Of a DNA stretch of 48,868 nt, positions 7,779 to 15,668 are shown piece by piece. The notes under the pieces were generated by a model that was given only the letters and a program-made list of their open reading frames with translations, was not told where the DNA came from and did not search any database. The DNA is from Flavobacteriaceae bacterium (GTDB lineage Bacteria; Bacteroidota; Bacteroidia; Flavobacteriales; Flavobacteriaceae). Numbering within the stretch: the stretch's first letter is position 1; each line of letters starts with the position of its first letter. Position numbers and translations under genes: made by a program. The DNA lies in NCBI GenBank assembly GCA_947457255.1, contig CANGUZ010000013.1, forward strand, positions 1 to 48,868, written 5' to 3'.

Positions 7779-8861
7779 ATGAAAGAAATTCTTAAAACCG
7801 AAAATCAAATACACCAAAAAAAACAATTATCTTTACTAGAGCTGCTTCAGTATATTGTTTTAACATCAGTAATACTTTACTTTGGCAAAACCATTTTAAT
7901 TCCGCTAAGTTTTTCAATATTTATCAGTTTTATACTTTATCCTGAATGTAAATGGTTAGAAAAAAAAGGAATAGGAAAAACTGTTGCTATTGCAATTTCG
8001 TTATTTGGATTATCAATTTTAGTGCTTATCGTTTTATACTTATTGTTTTTGCAAATTACCTCTTTTACAAATGAATGGCATTCATTAAGTACAAAATTAA
8101 TAGATACTGCGACACAATTAGGAAATTATATAGAAGACCAATTTGGCATGAATTCAGAAAAGCAATTGTCATTCATTAAAAATTTTACTAACAACTTGGA
8201 AATTTTTCCATTACTAAGAAATGCAACTTACTCCTTATCGGAAGTAGCATTCAACTTGATACTCATTCCTATTTTATCAGCTTTATTATTGTATCATCGT
8301 CATTTATTGTCAGTGGTCCTTTATCAATTATTTCCAAGATATAAAAAGGTGGTAATTCATGAAATTCTTGTTGAAACCATTCATGAATATTTCAATTTTA
8401 TTAAGGGAATGGGTTTGGTTTATTTAATTGTAGGAACTTTGAACAGTATTGGATTGGCTATTATTGGAGTACCTCACCCCTTTTTATTTGGATTTATTGC
8501 TTCTATCTTAACGTTTATTCCTTATGTTGGCATTATTATTTCTTCACTATTACCAATTGCTGTTTCTTGGGTAACATTTAATTCTATTTGGTATCCTATA
8601 GGGGTAATTGTGGTTTTCACAATAGTACAATTATTAGAAGCCTATATTATTTTTCCGTTTGCCGTGGGTAATCGATTAAAAATAAACACACTAGCGATTA
8701 TTATAATCATTATTATAGGTGGGATTTTATGGGGAGCTGCTGGAATGATTGTATTTATTCCATTCATTAGTATCGTAAAACTAATTGCTGATCGAACTGA
8801 AAATTTAAAAATTTTATCATTATTACTTAGTGATGGAAATGGTTCTAAAAACAAAAAATAA
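7779..8861 (+). CDS. AI-2E family transporter (PerM/UPF0118 type)
   Basis: The 360-residue membrane protein has the family's pattern: two N-terminal hydrophobic hairpins (residues about 24-90), a hydrophilic amphipathic central region (about 100-150), then several membrane segments ending with the conserved region IIGVPHPFLFGFIASILTFIPYVG and a closing GILWGAAGMIVFIPFISIVKL segment. Members export small molecules; some handle autoinducer-2, others sodium/proton exchange, so the substrate is open. It stands apart from the kinase operon (213-base gap with a repeat). No phased operator is visible upstream, so it is probably not part of the proposed regulon. Confidence 0.88.
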   Translation: MKEILKTENQIHQKKQLSLLELLQYIVLTSVILYFGKTILIPLSFSIFISFILYPECKWLEKKGIGKTVAIAISLFGLSILVLIVLYLLFLQITSFTNEWHSLSTKLIDTATQLGNYIEDQFGMNSEKQLSFIKNFTNNLEIFPLLRNATYSLSEVAFNLILIPILSALLLYHRHLLSVVLYQLFPRYKKVVIHEILVETIHEYFNFIKGMGLVYLIVGTLNSIGLAIIGVPHPFLFGFIASILTFIPYVGIIISSLLPIAVSWVTFNSIWYPIGVIVVFTIVQLLEAYIIFPFAVGNRLKINTLAIIIIIIIGGILWGAAGMIVFIPFISIVKLIADRTENLKILSLLLSDGNGSKNKK

Positions 8862-9089
8862 TATAATTAAAGGGGTATTTGACTACTATAATTTCAGCCC
8901 TATACCCTACAATAGTACTTCTTTATTTCATTAAAACTTATATTCCCTAAACTAAATTTTGGGAATTCTTAGTGCTACTTTTTTGTTTGTACAATAGTGG
9001 AAATTTAAAACAAATCTACAAAATCATGGGGTATCCAACTGCAACAAATACAGTAAAATCAATAAACCGAACAGGAAAAAACATGTAAA
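8862..9089. other. Intergenic region before hsp20, left part
   Basis: With 9090-9192 this makes a 331-base gap. It contains weak inverted repeats, for example ATTCCC and GGGAAT with a 13-base loop shortly after the permease gene, but no clear terminator. A 20-codon frame at 9026-9088 is present and is not convincing. The hsp20 promoter occupies the right part. Confidence 0.5.
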
Positions 9090-9148
9090 TTTTGTAATTT
9101 TTTTCAAAAATTTTATAAATCAAAATACATAGAATAAAATGACCTTTA
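9090..9148 (+). promoter_or_regulatory. Phased operator pair and -7-like element for hsp20
   Basis: TTTTGTAA (9090-9097) and TTTTATAA (9111-9118) both fit TNNTRTAA and are exactly 21 bases apart. After a 22-base gap comes GACCTTTA (9141-9148), which fits the nAnnTTTR form seen at the sister promoters. The left halves differ from TTATATAA while the right halves are kept, which supports a directional site. The start codon is 44 bases downstream of the -7-like element. Confidence 0.65.
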
Positions 9149-9192
9149 TATATTGAAAATCAATTTAAGTTTAACAATTAAATTTTAATATT

Positions 9193-9627
9193 ATGACACT
9201 TATTAAATCAAACGGAAATTTAATCCCATTTGGAATGGATGATTTTTTTTATGATGATTTTTTTGATAACAAATGGTTAGAAAAAAAATTAAAACACACA
9301 CTTCCCGCAGTAAACATTAAGGAGACCAAAAATGAATTTAACATAGAATTTGCCGCTCCAGGATTTACTAAGAAAGATTTTAAAATAGATTTAGACGATA
9401 ATGTTCTCACCATTAGTGCTGAGAAAGAAAAAGAGAAAAACGAAGAGAACGAGAATTTTACAAGAAAAGAATTCTCTTATAATTCATTCTTAAGATCCTT
9501 TACCCTACCAAAAACGGTTCATGGTGAAAAAATTGATGCCAAATACACAGACGGAATTCTTAAACTAGGTATTCCAAAAATGGAAGTAACTAAATTACTT
9601 CCAAAAAAGGAAATAAAAGTTGTATAG
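9193..9627 (+). CDS. Hsp20 / small heat-shock protein (alpha-crystallin domain)
   Basis: At 144 residues this has the usual length of bacterial Hsp20. An N-terminal region rich in Phe and Asp (DDFFYDDFFDN) is followed by an alpha-crystallin domain at about 38-130: PAVNIKETKNEFNIEFAAPGF, LDDNVLTISAEKE, and the typical closing strand DGILKLGIPK. A short tail carries basic residues and KEIKVV, comparable with the I/V-x-I/V anchoring motif. These ATP-independent holdases bind unfolding proteins in the cytoplasm. It is monocistronic: its own phased-operator promoter upstream and a good terminator at 9641-9672. Confidence 0.95.
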   Translation: MTLIKSNGNLIPFGMDDFFYDDFFDNKWLEKKLKHTLPAVNIKETKNEFNIEFAAPGFTKKDFKIDLDDNVLTISAEKEKEKNEENENFTRKEFSYNSFLRSFTLPKTVHGEKIDAKYTDGILKLGIPKMEVTKLLPKKEIKVV

Positions 9628-9640
9628 GTATCCTTTCTTG

Positions 9641-9672
9641 AAAGCCCTTTCCAAAAAGATTGGGCTTTTTTA
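9641..9672 (+). terminator. Rho-independent terminator after hsp20
   Basis: AAGCCC (9642-9647) pairs with GGGCTT (9662-9667) around a 14-base loop and is followed directly by a T run (TTTTATT). It lies 14 bases after the hsp20 stop codon. Confidence 0.75.
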
Positions 9673-9796
9673 TTCTTTAATAAACCGAAAAAAGTATACC
9701 TTTTGAACCGCTTGGTATAAAAAAAAGCAAAGTTAAATTAAAAAACAACCTACTAATAAATGGTTCAAATAGAATTATTTAAAAAAAAAATATAAT

Positions 9797-10102
9797 ATGA
9801 TAATTAAAGAGGCATTAGCAGAATTAGCAGTCACAGCTTCTCCGGTGGCAAAACTAATGCATACTGGAATTGCTTTTAATGTGATTGTATTGGCTTTCAA
9901 AAAAGATATGATTTTGAAGAATCACAAAACCATCGTACCAACCAAATTAATAGTTGTAGATGGGAAAATAAAGTTTGCGAGTACCGATTTGCAAAAAATT
10001 ATTGATAAATATGATGAACTCGAAATTCCTTTAAAAAAAATCTATTCCATAGAAGCTTTAGAGGATGCACTTTGTTTATTGATTCAAGGATATAGAAATT
10101 GA
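9797..10102 (+). CDS. Small cupin-like protein
   Basis: The 101-residue protein has the beta-rich pattern of a one-domain cupin: FNVIVLAFKKDMILKNHKT, then a strand-turn PTKLIVVDGKIKF, and a closing strand ALCLLIQG. The first cupin motif retains one histidine (NHKT), but the full set of metal-binding histidines is missing, so it may bind a ligand without catalysis. There is no signal peptide. Its stop codon sits 11 bases before the ATG of the adaptor lipoprotein at 10114, so it is probably the first gene of the exporter operon. Function unknown; fold assignment moderately confident. Confidence 0.65.
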   Translation: MIIKEALAELAVTASPVAKLMHTGIAFNVIVLAFKKDMILKNHKTIVPTKLIVVDGKIKFASTDLQKIIDKYDELEIPLKKIYSIEALEDALCLLIQGYRN

Positions 10103-10113
10103 AAAATTGTAGA

Positions 10114-11205
10114 ATGAAAAATAAATTTTTCGCAATAGTTTCGCTTCTTCTTTTTTCTTGTAGTAACAAAGAAGATGGAATTAAGCCAACTATTGGCGAA
10201 GTTAACGAAAGTGTTTATGCATCGGGCGTGATAAAATCCGAAAATCAATACACCGTTTTTTCTACAACCAATGGAATTTTAAAGAAAATAAATGTTAGTG
10301 TAGGGCAATCTATTTCTACTGGGCAATCATTGTTTGAAATAGAAAGTGAAAAAGCCCAGCTAAATACTGAAAATGCCCTCTTAACCTATCAATTAAGCCA
10401 AAACAGCAATCATTACATTCAGGATAAAATTGCCGAAATGGAAATGAAAGTCCAATCTGCTAATGATAAACTCGCATTAGACCAGTCAATTTATGAAAGG
10501 AATAGTAGAATAAAAGTGTACAAAGTAATCTCTGAAGTTGATTTTGAGAAAGTGGAATTGGCTTATAAAAATTCTAAAATCAATTATGAATCAGCCAAAA
10601 AACAATTGTCACAACTTAAAGCACAATTGCAAAACGATCAACAAAGGAATAACATCAATTTGAAAATAAATCAAAAATCGCAAAGTGATTTCAACATCAA
10701 AAGTGCTTTTTCAGGGCAATTATTTGATGTTTTAGTTAAAGAAGGAACATTAATTTCGTCACAAACCCCTTTGGCAATTATTGGTCAAAAAGATGCTTTT
10801 TTATTAGAATTAGAAGTGGATGAAAATGACATGGTTCGGGTTAAACTAAACCAACCCATTATAGTTACAATGGACAGTTACAAAAATCAAGTTTTTGAAG
10901 CCAAAGTCGATAAAATTTATCCCATTATGGACGAGCGTTCCAGAACTTTTAAAATAGAGGCCCATTTTGTAAATACTCCTGAAAAATTGTACCCTAATCT
11001 TACTGCTGAAGCCAACATCATTATTCAAACTAAAAAAAATACAATTACAATTCCAAAAGAATATTTATTGAAAGATGATTTTGTTTTAATCAATAAAACC
11101 GAAAAACAAAAAGTAAAGGTTGGTTTAAGTGATTATCAAAAAGTAGAAATTCTGGAAGGTTTAAAACCAGATGAGATGATATATAAACCCCAAAATGAAC
11201 TATAA
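10114..11205 (+). CDS. Membrane fusion (HlyD-type) adaptor lipoprotein
   Basis: The ATG at 10114 gives a classic lipoprotein signal (MKNKFFAIVSLLLFSCSN, lipobox LFSC), so I chose it over a TTG 15 bases upstream. The mature protein has the periplasmic adaptor order: beta-barrel/lipoyl half (GILKKINVSVGQSISTGQSLFEIES), a long coiled-coil hairpin (about residues 90-190), the second lipoyl half (SAFSGQLFDVLVKEGTLISSQTPLAIIG) and a beta-barrel domain (LELEVDENDMVRVKLNQPI). It would bridge the inner-membrane ABC permease encoded next, whose start overlaps this gene by 11 bases, to the outer membrane. The gene order adaptor-permease-ATPase resembles DevBCA-type exporters. No TolC-like gene is nearby. 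Confidence 0.88.
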   Translation: MKNKFFAIVSLLLFSCSNKEDGIKPTIGEVNESVYASGVIKSENQYTVFSTTNGILKKINVSVGQSISTGQSLFEIESEKAQLNTENALLTYQLSQNSNHYIQDKIAEMEMKVQSANDKLALDQSIYERNSRIKVYKVISEVDFEKVELAYKNSKINYESAKKQLSQLKAQLQNDQQRNNINLKINQKSQSDFNIKSAFSGQLFDVLVKEGTLISSQTPLAIIGQKDAFLLELEVDENDMVRVKLNQPIIVTMDSYKNQVFEAKVDKIYPIMDERSRTFKIEAHFVNTPEKLYPNLTAEANIIIQTKKNTITIPKEYLLKDDFVLINKTEKQKVKVGLSDYQKVEILEGLKPDEMIYKPQNEL

Positions 11206-12451
11206 ACTCATCATAGATATTGCTATTCATTTGCTTTTAGCACGACTAAAACAAACTATTGTTGCTGCAGTTGGAGTCACTTTTAGCATTGCCATGTTTA
11301 TTGCTTTAGTGAGTTTTATGAATGGGTTAAATGATTTACTTGATGGATTGATGCTCAATAGAACCCCTCATGTTAGACTTTATAACGAAATAAAACCATC
11401 AGAAAATCAACCCGTTTCACTATCAAAGGAATATAAAAACGATGCTAACTTTATTTATTCTATAAAACCAAAAGATCGTGGGAAATCTATTTACAATAGC
11501 AAAGCCATTATTGGTTATTTAAAAAAAGATTCTCGCATTATTGATGTGGCACCGAAAATTACTACTCCCGTTTTTTTTAATTCTGGAACTATTGAAATTT
11601 CAGGTATTATTAATGGTATTGAAGTCTTATCGGAAGAACAGTTATTTAAAATTAGCGATTATATTATTGATGGTAACATTGTCGATTTACTGCAAAACAA
11701 CAGTATAATCATCGGAAAAGGTTTGGCTGATAAAATGTTATTAAGTAAAGGTGATATGATCCAAATCACTTCTACTAGAGGCAATTTATCTTCTTTAAAA
11801 ATTGTTGGTATTTCACAAATTGGTATTTCCGATATCGATGATTCTATGAGTTACACTTCATTAGCAACAGCCCAAAAAATATTGGGAGAACCTACCAATT
11901 ATATTACTGATATTCAGATTAAATTATTCGATATGACTATAGCAACTGCAATGGCCAAAGAATTCAGGTTGAAATTTAATTTGGATACTATTGATTATAA
12001 TACCGCCAATTCACAGTTTGAAACTGGAAGTAAAGTGAGAACCATTATTTCCTATGCCGTTGGAATCGTATTGCTCATCGTTGCGGGTTTTGGCATATAC
12101 AATATACTCAATATGATGATATATGAAAAAATGGATAGTATTGCTATTCTAAAAGCTACAGGATTTTCGGGTAGTGATGTCAAGTGGATTTTTGTATCAC
12201 TCTCTCTAATTATAGGAATTGTTGGAGGTCTTTTTGGTTTGTTATTTGGGTATATTTTTTCTTCAATAATCGATATGATTCCTTTTGAAACCGCTTCATT
12301 ACCCACCATAAAAACCTATCCAATACATTACAGTGGTGTTTTTTATTTTATAGGAATTGTTTTTGCTCTTTTCACCACGACCATTGCAGGGCTTTTTCCC
12401 GCGCTAAAAGCCAGTAAAATAGATCCAGTAGAAATCATTAGAGGAAAATAG
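11195..12451 (+). CDS. ABC transporter permease, FtsX/MacB-LolC type
   Basis: This 418-residue protein has the four-helix FtsX layout: one transmembrane segment near residues 20-45, a large periplasmic domain (about 50-275), then three membrane segments in the C-terminal 140 residues with the typical coupling-helix phrase YEKMDSIAILKATGFSGSDV and the ending FPALKASKIDPVEIIRGK. Such permeases move lipids, lipoproteins or small hydrophobic molecules by a mechanotransmission cycle with an adaptor and a LolD-like ATPase. It overlaps the adaptor gene by 11 bases and precedes the ATPase by 2 bases, so all three form one complex and operon. The substrate is unknown. Confidence 0.9.
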   Translation: MNYKLIIDIAIHLLLARLKQTIVAAVGVTFSIAMFIALVSFMNGLNDLLDGLMLNRTPHVRLYNEIKPSENQPVSLSKEYKNDANFIYSIKPKDRGKSIYNSKAIIGYLKKDSRIIDVAPKITTPVFFNSGTIEISGIINGIEVLSEEQLFKISDYIIDGNIVDLLQNNSIIIGKGLADKMLLSKGDMIQITSTRGNLSSLKIVGISQIGISDIDDSMSYTSLATAQKILGEPTNYITDIQIKLFDMTIATAMAKEFRLKFNLDTIDYNTANSQFETGSKVRTIISYAVGIVLLIVAGFGIYNILNMMIYEKMDSIAILKATGFSGSDVKWIFVSLSLIIGIVGGLFGLLFGYIFSSIIDMIPFETASLPTIKTYPIHYSGVFYFIGIVFALFTTTIAGLFPALKASKIDPVEIIRGK

Positions 12452-12453
12452 CA

Positions 12454-13131
12454 ATGGAAAATAAAGTAATAGAGACTAAGGGCTTAACTAAATATTTTTA
12501 TGACCCCATAAAATTTCAAGTACTAAAAGAAATTAATATGAGTGTCACTAATGGCGAGTTTGTATCAATAGTAGGTAAATCGGGTTGCGGAAAATCGACA
12601 TTACTGTATTTGCTTTCTACAATGGATACTGATTATGAAGGACAATTATTAATCAAAAATGAACTCATTACAGGTAAGACAGACCAAGAATTGGCTATAA
12701 TTCGCAATGAAAAAATTGGTTTTGTATTTCAATTCCATTATTTACTTTCAGAATATAATGTTTTGAGAAATGTTATGCTTCCGGGTTTGAAATTGCGAAA
12801 ATATTCTGAAAAAGAAATTGAAAATCGAGCTATCGAACACCTAAAAACACTCGATATGCTAGACCAAGCACAGAAAATGCCTCATCAATTAAGTGGTGGA
12901 CAGAAACAAAGGGTTGCCATTGCTCGTGCTTTAATCAATGATCCACTAATTATTATGGGCGATGAGCCTACTGGAAATTTAGACAAAAAAAATAGTGACT
13001 TAGTTTTTGATATTTTTAAAAAACTGACTTTAGAAAAAAAACAAACTCTACTCATTGTAACCCATGACAATGATTTTGCAAAAAAAACCAATAGGATTAT
13101 TACAATGGAGGATGGCAAAATTATTTCATAG
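12454..13131 (+). CDS. ABC transporter ATP-binding protein, LolD/MacB type
   Basis: The 225-residue ATPase has a complete set of motifs: Walker A GKSGCGKST, Q-loop region VFQFHYLLSEYNV, signature LSGGQKQRVAIARAL, Walker B IIMGDEPTGNLD and switch histidine in LLIVTHD. Size and the phrase PTGNLDKKNS are typical of the LolD/MacB/FtsE group, matching the FtsX-type permease immediately upstream. It powers the adaptor/permease complex at the inner membrane. It is the last gene of the cupin-adaptor-permease-ATPase operon; the next unit begins with a phased-operator promoter 10 bases after the stop. Confidence 0.93.
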   Translation: MENKVIETKGLTKYFYDPIKFQVLKEINMSVTNGEFVSIVGKSGCGKSTLLYLLSTMDTDYEGQLLIKNELITGKTDQELAIIRNEKIGFVFQFHYLLSEYNVLRNVMLPGLKLRKYSEKEIENRAIEHLKTLDMLDQAQKMPHQLSGGQKQRVAIARALINDPLIIMGDEPTGNLDKKNSDLVFDIFKKLTLEKKQTLLIVTHDNDFAKKTNRIITMEDGKIIS

Positions 13132-13141
13132 TCTCAACACT

Positions 13142-13225
13142 TTATATAAAAAAAGTGGAAAATATATAACTTATTTAAAAAGTTGTATAACACTATCTCA
13201 TTATATTTTATTTTAATTTATATAA
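13142..13225 (+). promoter_or_regulatory. Phased operator array for the dnaJ-like gene
   Basis: Elements lie at 13142-13149 (TTATATAA), 13162-13169 (ATATATAA) and 13183-13190 (TTGTATAA), 20 and 21 bases apart. A 22-base gap leads to TTAATTTA at 13213-13220, the position of the -7-like element. A fourth exact TTATATAA at 13218-13225 overlaps this element and the likely transcription start, out of phase with the others, so it could act as a repressor site. The start codon is 54 bases after the third element. Confidence 0.65.
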
Positions 13226-13244
13226 CATTTAAATTCTGTAAAAC

Positions 13245-14135
13245 ATGGATTATACAGACTATTATAAAATATTAGAAATTGATAAAAAAGCAACCGCTGA
13301 GGAGATCAAGAAGGCTTATCGTACTCTAGCTAAAAAATACCATCCTGACAAGAATTTAGGCGATAAAAAAGCCGAAGAACGGTTTAAACTAGTCAATGAG
13401 GCGAATGAAGTTTTGGGCGACCCCGAAAAAAGAAAGCAATACGATGAGTTGGGAGAAAATTGGCAACAAAATCAACAAGCTTACAACCAACAACGGGATT
13501 CGAGTCGACATTATTACCAAGGCAATCCCAATCAAGGATTTGCAGGTAATCAAGAAGATTTTTCAGATTTTTTCGCTCAGTTTTTTGGAGGCAGAGGCCA
13601 AAGAGCGAGACAAGAACAACCAAGGCGAGGTAGCGACTATGAAACCGAAATGGAAATTTCGCTAGAAGAAGCTTACACTGGAACTAGTAGAATTATTCAA
13701 TTAGAGAGCGAAAAACTTCGGGTAACTACAAAACCTGGTGCCTATACCGACCAACAATTGAGAATAAAAAGCAAAGGTGCAAAAGGGAGTAATGAGGCTA
13801 ATCGTGGCGATTTGTTTGTGAGAATTCGGGTGAAAGAACATCCAAAATTTATTAGAAAAGGAAATGATTTGTATCAAAAAGTAAACATAAACCTATTCGA
13901 TGCGGTTTTAGGGAATGAAATAATTATAGAAACACTATCATCAGGTAAACTAAAAATAAAAATTACTCCAGGAACTCAAAATGGCAAAACAATTCGAATA
14001 AAAGGAAAAGGAATGCCAATTTATGAAAAAGCAACTTTTTTTGGTGATTTGTATCTTATAATTCAAGTGCAAATTCCAGAAAATATAAACGAAAAGCAAA
14101 AAAAATTGTTTGAAGAATTGAAAGCTATTTCTTAA
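13245..14135 (+). CDS. CbpA-like J-domain co-chaperone (DnaJ class without zinc finger)
   Basis: Residues 1-70 are a J domain with HPD at 33-35 (KYHPDKN), followed by a glycine/phenylalanine and glutamine-rich linker (about 75-130, including [17 protein letters not shown] Phe-Gly stretches) and two substrate-binding beta-sandwich domains (about 135-290). The Cys-rich zinc finger of true DnaJ is absent, placing it with CbpA-type co-chaperones. It stimulates DnaK ATPase and delivers clients in the cytoplasm. The 296-residue length is normal for the class. It is a single gene with a phased-operator promoter; 192 bases follow before the BON gene, which has its own such promoter. Confidence 0.93.
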   Translation: MDYTDYYKILEIDKKATAEEIKKAYRTLAKKYHPDKNLGDKKAEERFKLVNEANEVLGDPEKRKQYDELGENWQQNQQAYNQQRDSSRHYYQGNPNQGFAGNQEDFSDFFAQFFGGRGQRARQEQPRRGSDYETEMEISLEEAYTGTSRIIQLESEKLRVTTKPGAYTDQQLRIKSKGAKGSNEANRGDLFVRIRVKEHPKFIRKGNDLYQKVNINLFDAVLGNEIIIETLSSGKLKIKITPGTQNGKTIRIKGKGMPIYEKATFFGDLYLIIQVQIPENINEKQKKLFEELKAIS

Positions 14136-14230
14136 ATATATGACCCATCAAAATGTTTCATTAATATTTGAGAACATCAATCCCATATACTTAAAATAAA
14201 CTGCTACCTTGAATTATATAAATCTGTAAA

Positions 14231-14289
14231 TAATGTAAGTTTTCTGAAAATTTATATAACATATTTATAATCAATATAATCCAATTTTG
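14231..14289 (+). promoter_or_regulatory. Phased operator pair and -7-like element for the BON gene
   Basis: TAATGTAA (14231-14238) and TTATATAA (14252-14259) are 21 bases apart. A 22-base gap leads to CAATTTTG (14282-14289), one base from TAnnTTTG. Another TTATATAA at 14214-14221 is 17 bases upstream of the first element and out of phase. The start codon lies 38 bases after the -7-like element. Confidence 0.65.
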
Positions 14290-14327
14290 ATATTGTAAGC
14301 TTAATTCACTTTTAAAAACTTGAAACT

Positions 14328-14984
14328 ATGAAAGCAAATGAAAAATTACAAAAAGACCTCCAAAATGCAATAAAATTTGAACCCTTATTACAAGCGTCTG
14401 AAATTGGCATAGTTGAAAAAGACGGTGTAGTAACATTAACAGGAACTGTTGATAGTTATTCTAAAATAATTGAAGCAGAAAATATCGTTAAAAAAGTGCC
14501 TGGTGTAAAAGTTATTGTAGATAAAATGGAAGTAGATGATAAATATTTTAACAAGAATGATAATGAAATTGCAGAAGATATTTTAAAAATCTTAAAATGG
14601 AATTTGAATATTCTTCAAGAAAAATTAGTTATAAAAATTCTTGGTGGATGGATTTATCTTGATGGGACATTAGACTGGAATTATCAAAGGGAATCAGCAA
14701 ATATGGCAATGTCTAATATTAGTGGAGTAAAAGGTGTCATAAATAATATTAAGATTAAATCAGAACTTAAAAACCAAATTGAGAAAGAAGCTATAGAAAA
14801 TGCATTCAATCGCAATTGGGTTCTTAATTACGATAGTATTTATGTTGATGTTTCAGGTTGTAAAGTAACACTAAGAGGAACCGTTGATTCCTTCTATGAA
14901 AAAGAAGAAGCAGAAAGAATAGCTTGGAATACACTTGGAGTTTGCGCTGTTAATAATGAATTAACAATAAGATATTTAGCCTGA
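14328..14984 (+). CDS. Triple BON-domain protein
   Basis: The 218-residue protein consists of three BON repeats with the typical helix-strand-strand-helix-strand pattern: residues about 5-70 (VEKDGVVTLTGTVDSYSK, VPGVKVIVDKMEV), about 75-145 (ILGGWIYLDGTLDWNYQR, ISGVKGVINNIKI) and about 150-218 (VSGCKVTLRGTVDSFYEK, LGVCAVNNELTI). No signal peptide is seen, so it is probably cytoplasmic, unlike OsmY. BON domains bind phospholipid or other small hydrophobic ligands; cytoplasmic BON proteins are often stress-induced. It has its own phased-operator promoter and is followed 57 bases later by the HMA-domain gene, probably in the same transcript. Confidence 0.92.
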   Translation: MKANEKLQKDLQNAIKFEPLLQASEIGIVEKDGVVTLTGTVDSYSKIIEAENIVKKVPGVKVIVDKMEVDDKYFNKNDNEIAEDILKILKWNLNILQEKLVIKILGGWIYLDGTLDWNYQRESANMAMSNISGVKGVINNIKIKSELKNQIEKEAIENAFNRNWVLNYDSIYVDVSGCKVTLRGTVDSFYEKEEAERIAWNTLGVCAVNNELTIRYLA

Positions 14985-15041
14985 AATGAAAAAGTAGGTT
15001 GCCCAATTTCAACTTTCAAATAATAATTTAAAAATAAGAAA

Positions 15042-15314
15042 ATGATAACAGAAAAAATAGTTGTTGCAAACCTAAAATGTGATGGCTGTGCAACAACAAT
15101 TCGGAAAGAATTATTTAAAGTAAATGGAGTAATAATTGTAGAAATCGAACCCGAAAATAATATCGTAGAAGTGACTTATGAGAATTCAGATAGAGACACA
15201 ATCGTAAAAAAATTAGAGTCAATTGGCTATCCTGAAGCAACCCATGAAAATGGTTTGTTACTCAAGATAAAAAGTTATATCAGTTGTATGGCAGGCAAAA
15301 TTGATAATCTGTAG
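15042..15314 (+). CDS. Heavy-metal-associated (HMA) domain protein
   Basis: At 90 residues, it begins with a standard HMA fold: NLKCDGCATTIRKEL, with C13 and C16 forming the metal-binding CxxC, a strand VNGVIIVEIEPENNIVEVTYE and a closing helix-turn (VKKLESIGYPEA). The last 20 residues (SYISCMAGKIDNL) add a third cysteine. These proteins bind Cu(I), Zn(II) or similar ions and pass them on, or act as metal sensors. It lies 57 bases after the BON gene and is likely co-transcribed. The regulator at 4264 carries a related N-terminal region with a degenerate site. Function in the stress block is not known. Confidence 0.88.
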   Translation: MITEKIVVANLKCDGCATTIRKELFKVNGVIIVEIEPENNIVEVTYENSDRDTIVKKLESIGYPEATHENGLLLKIKSYISCMAGKIDNL

Positions 15315-15337
15315 TGATTGACTTCACAACTAAAATT

Positions 15338-15581
15338 ATGAAAAAATTACTTTAGTTCTATTTATTGGGAAAATAAAATTTATTTTGCAGGCTTTATAAA
15401 TATCCTGATCATTCTATATATTTTTTTTGAAGCTTCTCCCCTATTATCCTATGAGAACTTAAAAAATAGACTATTTTGATAATTTGAAGAAAGCAGCAAC
15501 GAAATAAATATAGCCCAAAAAGCAACTTTTTTATTGATTTGTGTGATGATTCTAGCAAGATATTCTAATATAAAAAAATAG
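15338..15581 (+). pseudogene. Possible decayed small membrane-protein gene
   Basis: The 354-base gap after the HMA gene contains frame fragments that read as membrane-protein-like pieces but are broken by stops and shifts. One frame ends at TAG 15579-15581 with KATFLLICVMILARYSN; an ATG at 15338 in another frame starts with KK and hydrophobic pieces. I could not recognise a parent family, so this may be chance in AT-rich DNA. Confidence 0.25.
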
Positions 15582-15584
15582 GAA

Positions 15585-15643
15585 TTATATAACAAATTCT
15601 CAAAGTTATATAACACTTATTAATTTATAGCAAACGAACTTTA
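15585..15643 (+). promoter_or_regulatory. Phased operator pair and -7-like element for usp (15669)
   Basis: Two exact TTATATAAC elements begin at 15585 and 15606, 21 bases apart. A 22-base gap leads to GAACTTTA (15636-15643), almost the same as GACCTTTA at the hsp20 promoter. The start codon is 55 bases after the second operator, the same distance as at the other usp, dnaJ-like and ATP-cone promoters (52-55). Confidence 0.75.
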
Positions 15644-15668
15644 CGATATAAGTTGAAAAATAGTTATC

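Noticed and set aside
9026..9088. A 20-codon frame starting ATGGGGTATCC before hsp20
   Set aside because: It ends inside the predicted promoter, has no recognisable family or ribosome-binding context, and such frames are expected by chance.
9692..9720. Possible phased operators (AAGTATAC and TGGTATAA, 21 bases apart) upstream of the cupin gene
   Set aside because: The first element misses two key positions and no nAnnTTTR element occurs 22 bases downstream, so I did not include it in the regulon.
10099..11205. TTG start at 10099 for the adaptor protein
   Set aside because: The ATG at 10114 gives a clean lipoprotein signal directly, and the longer form adds a poor MKNCR prefix.
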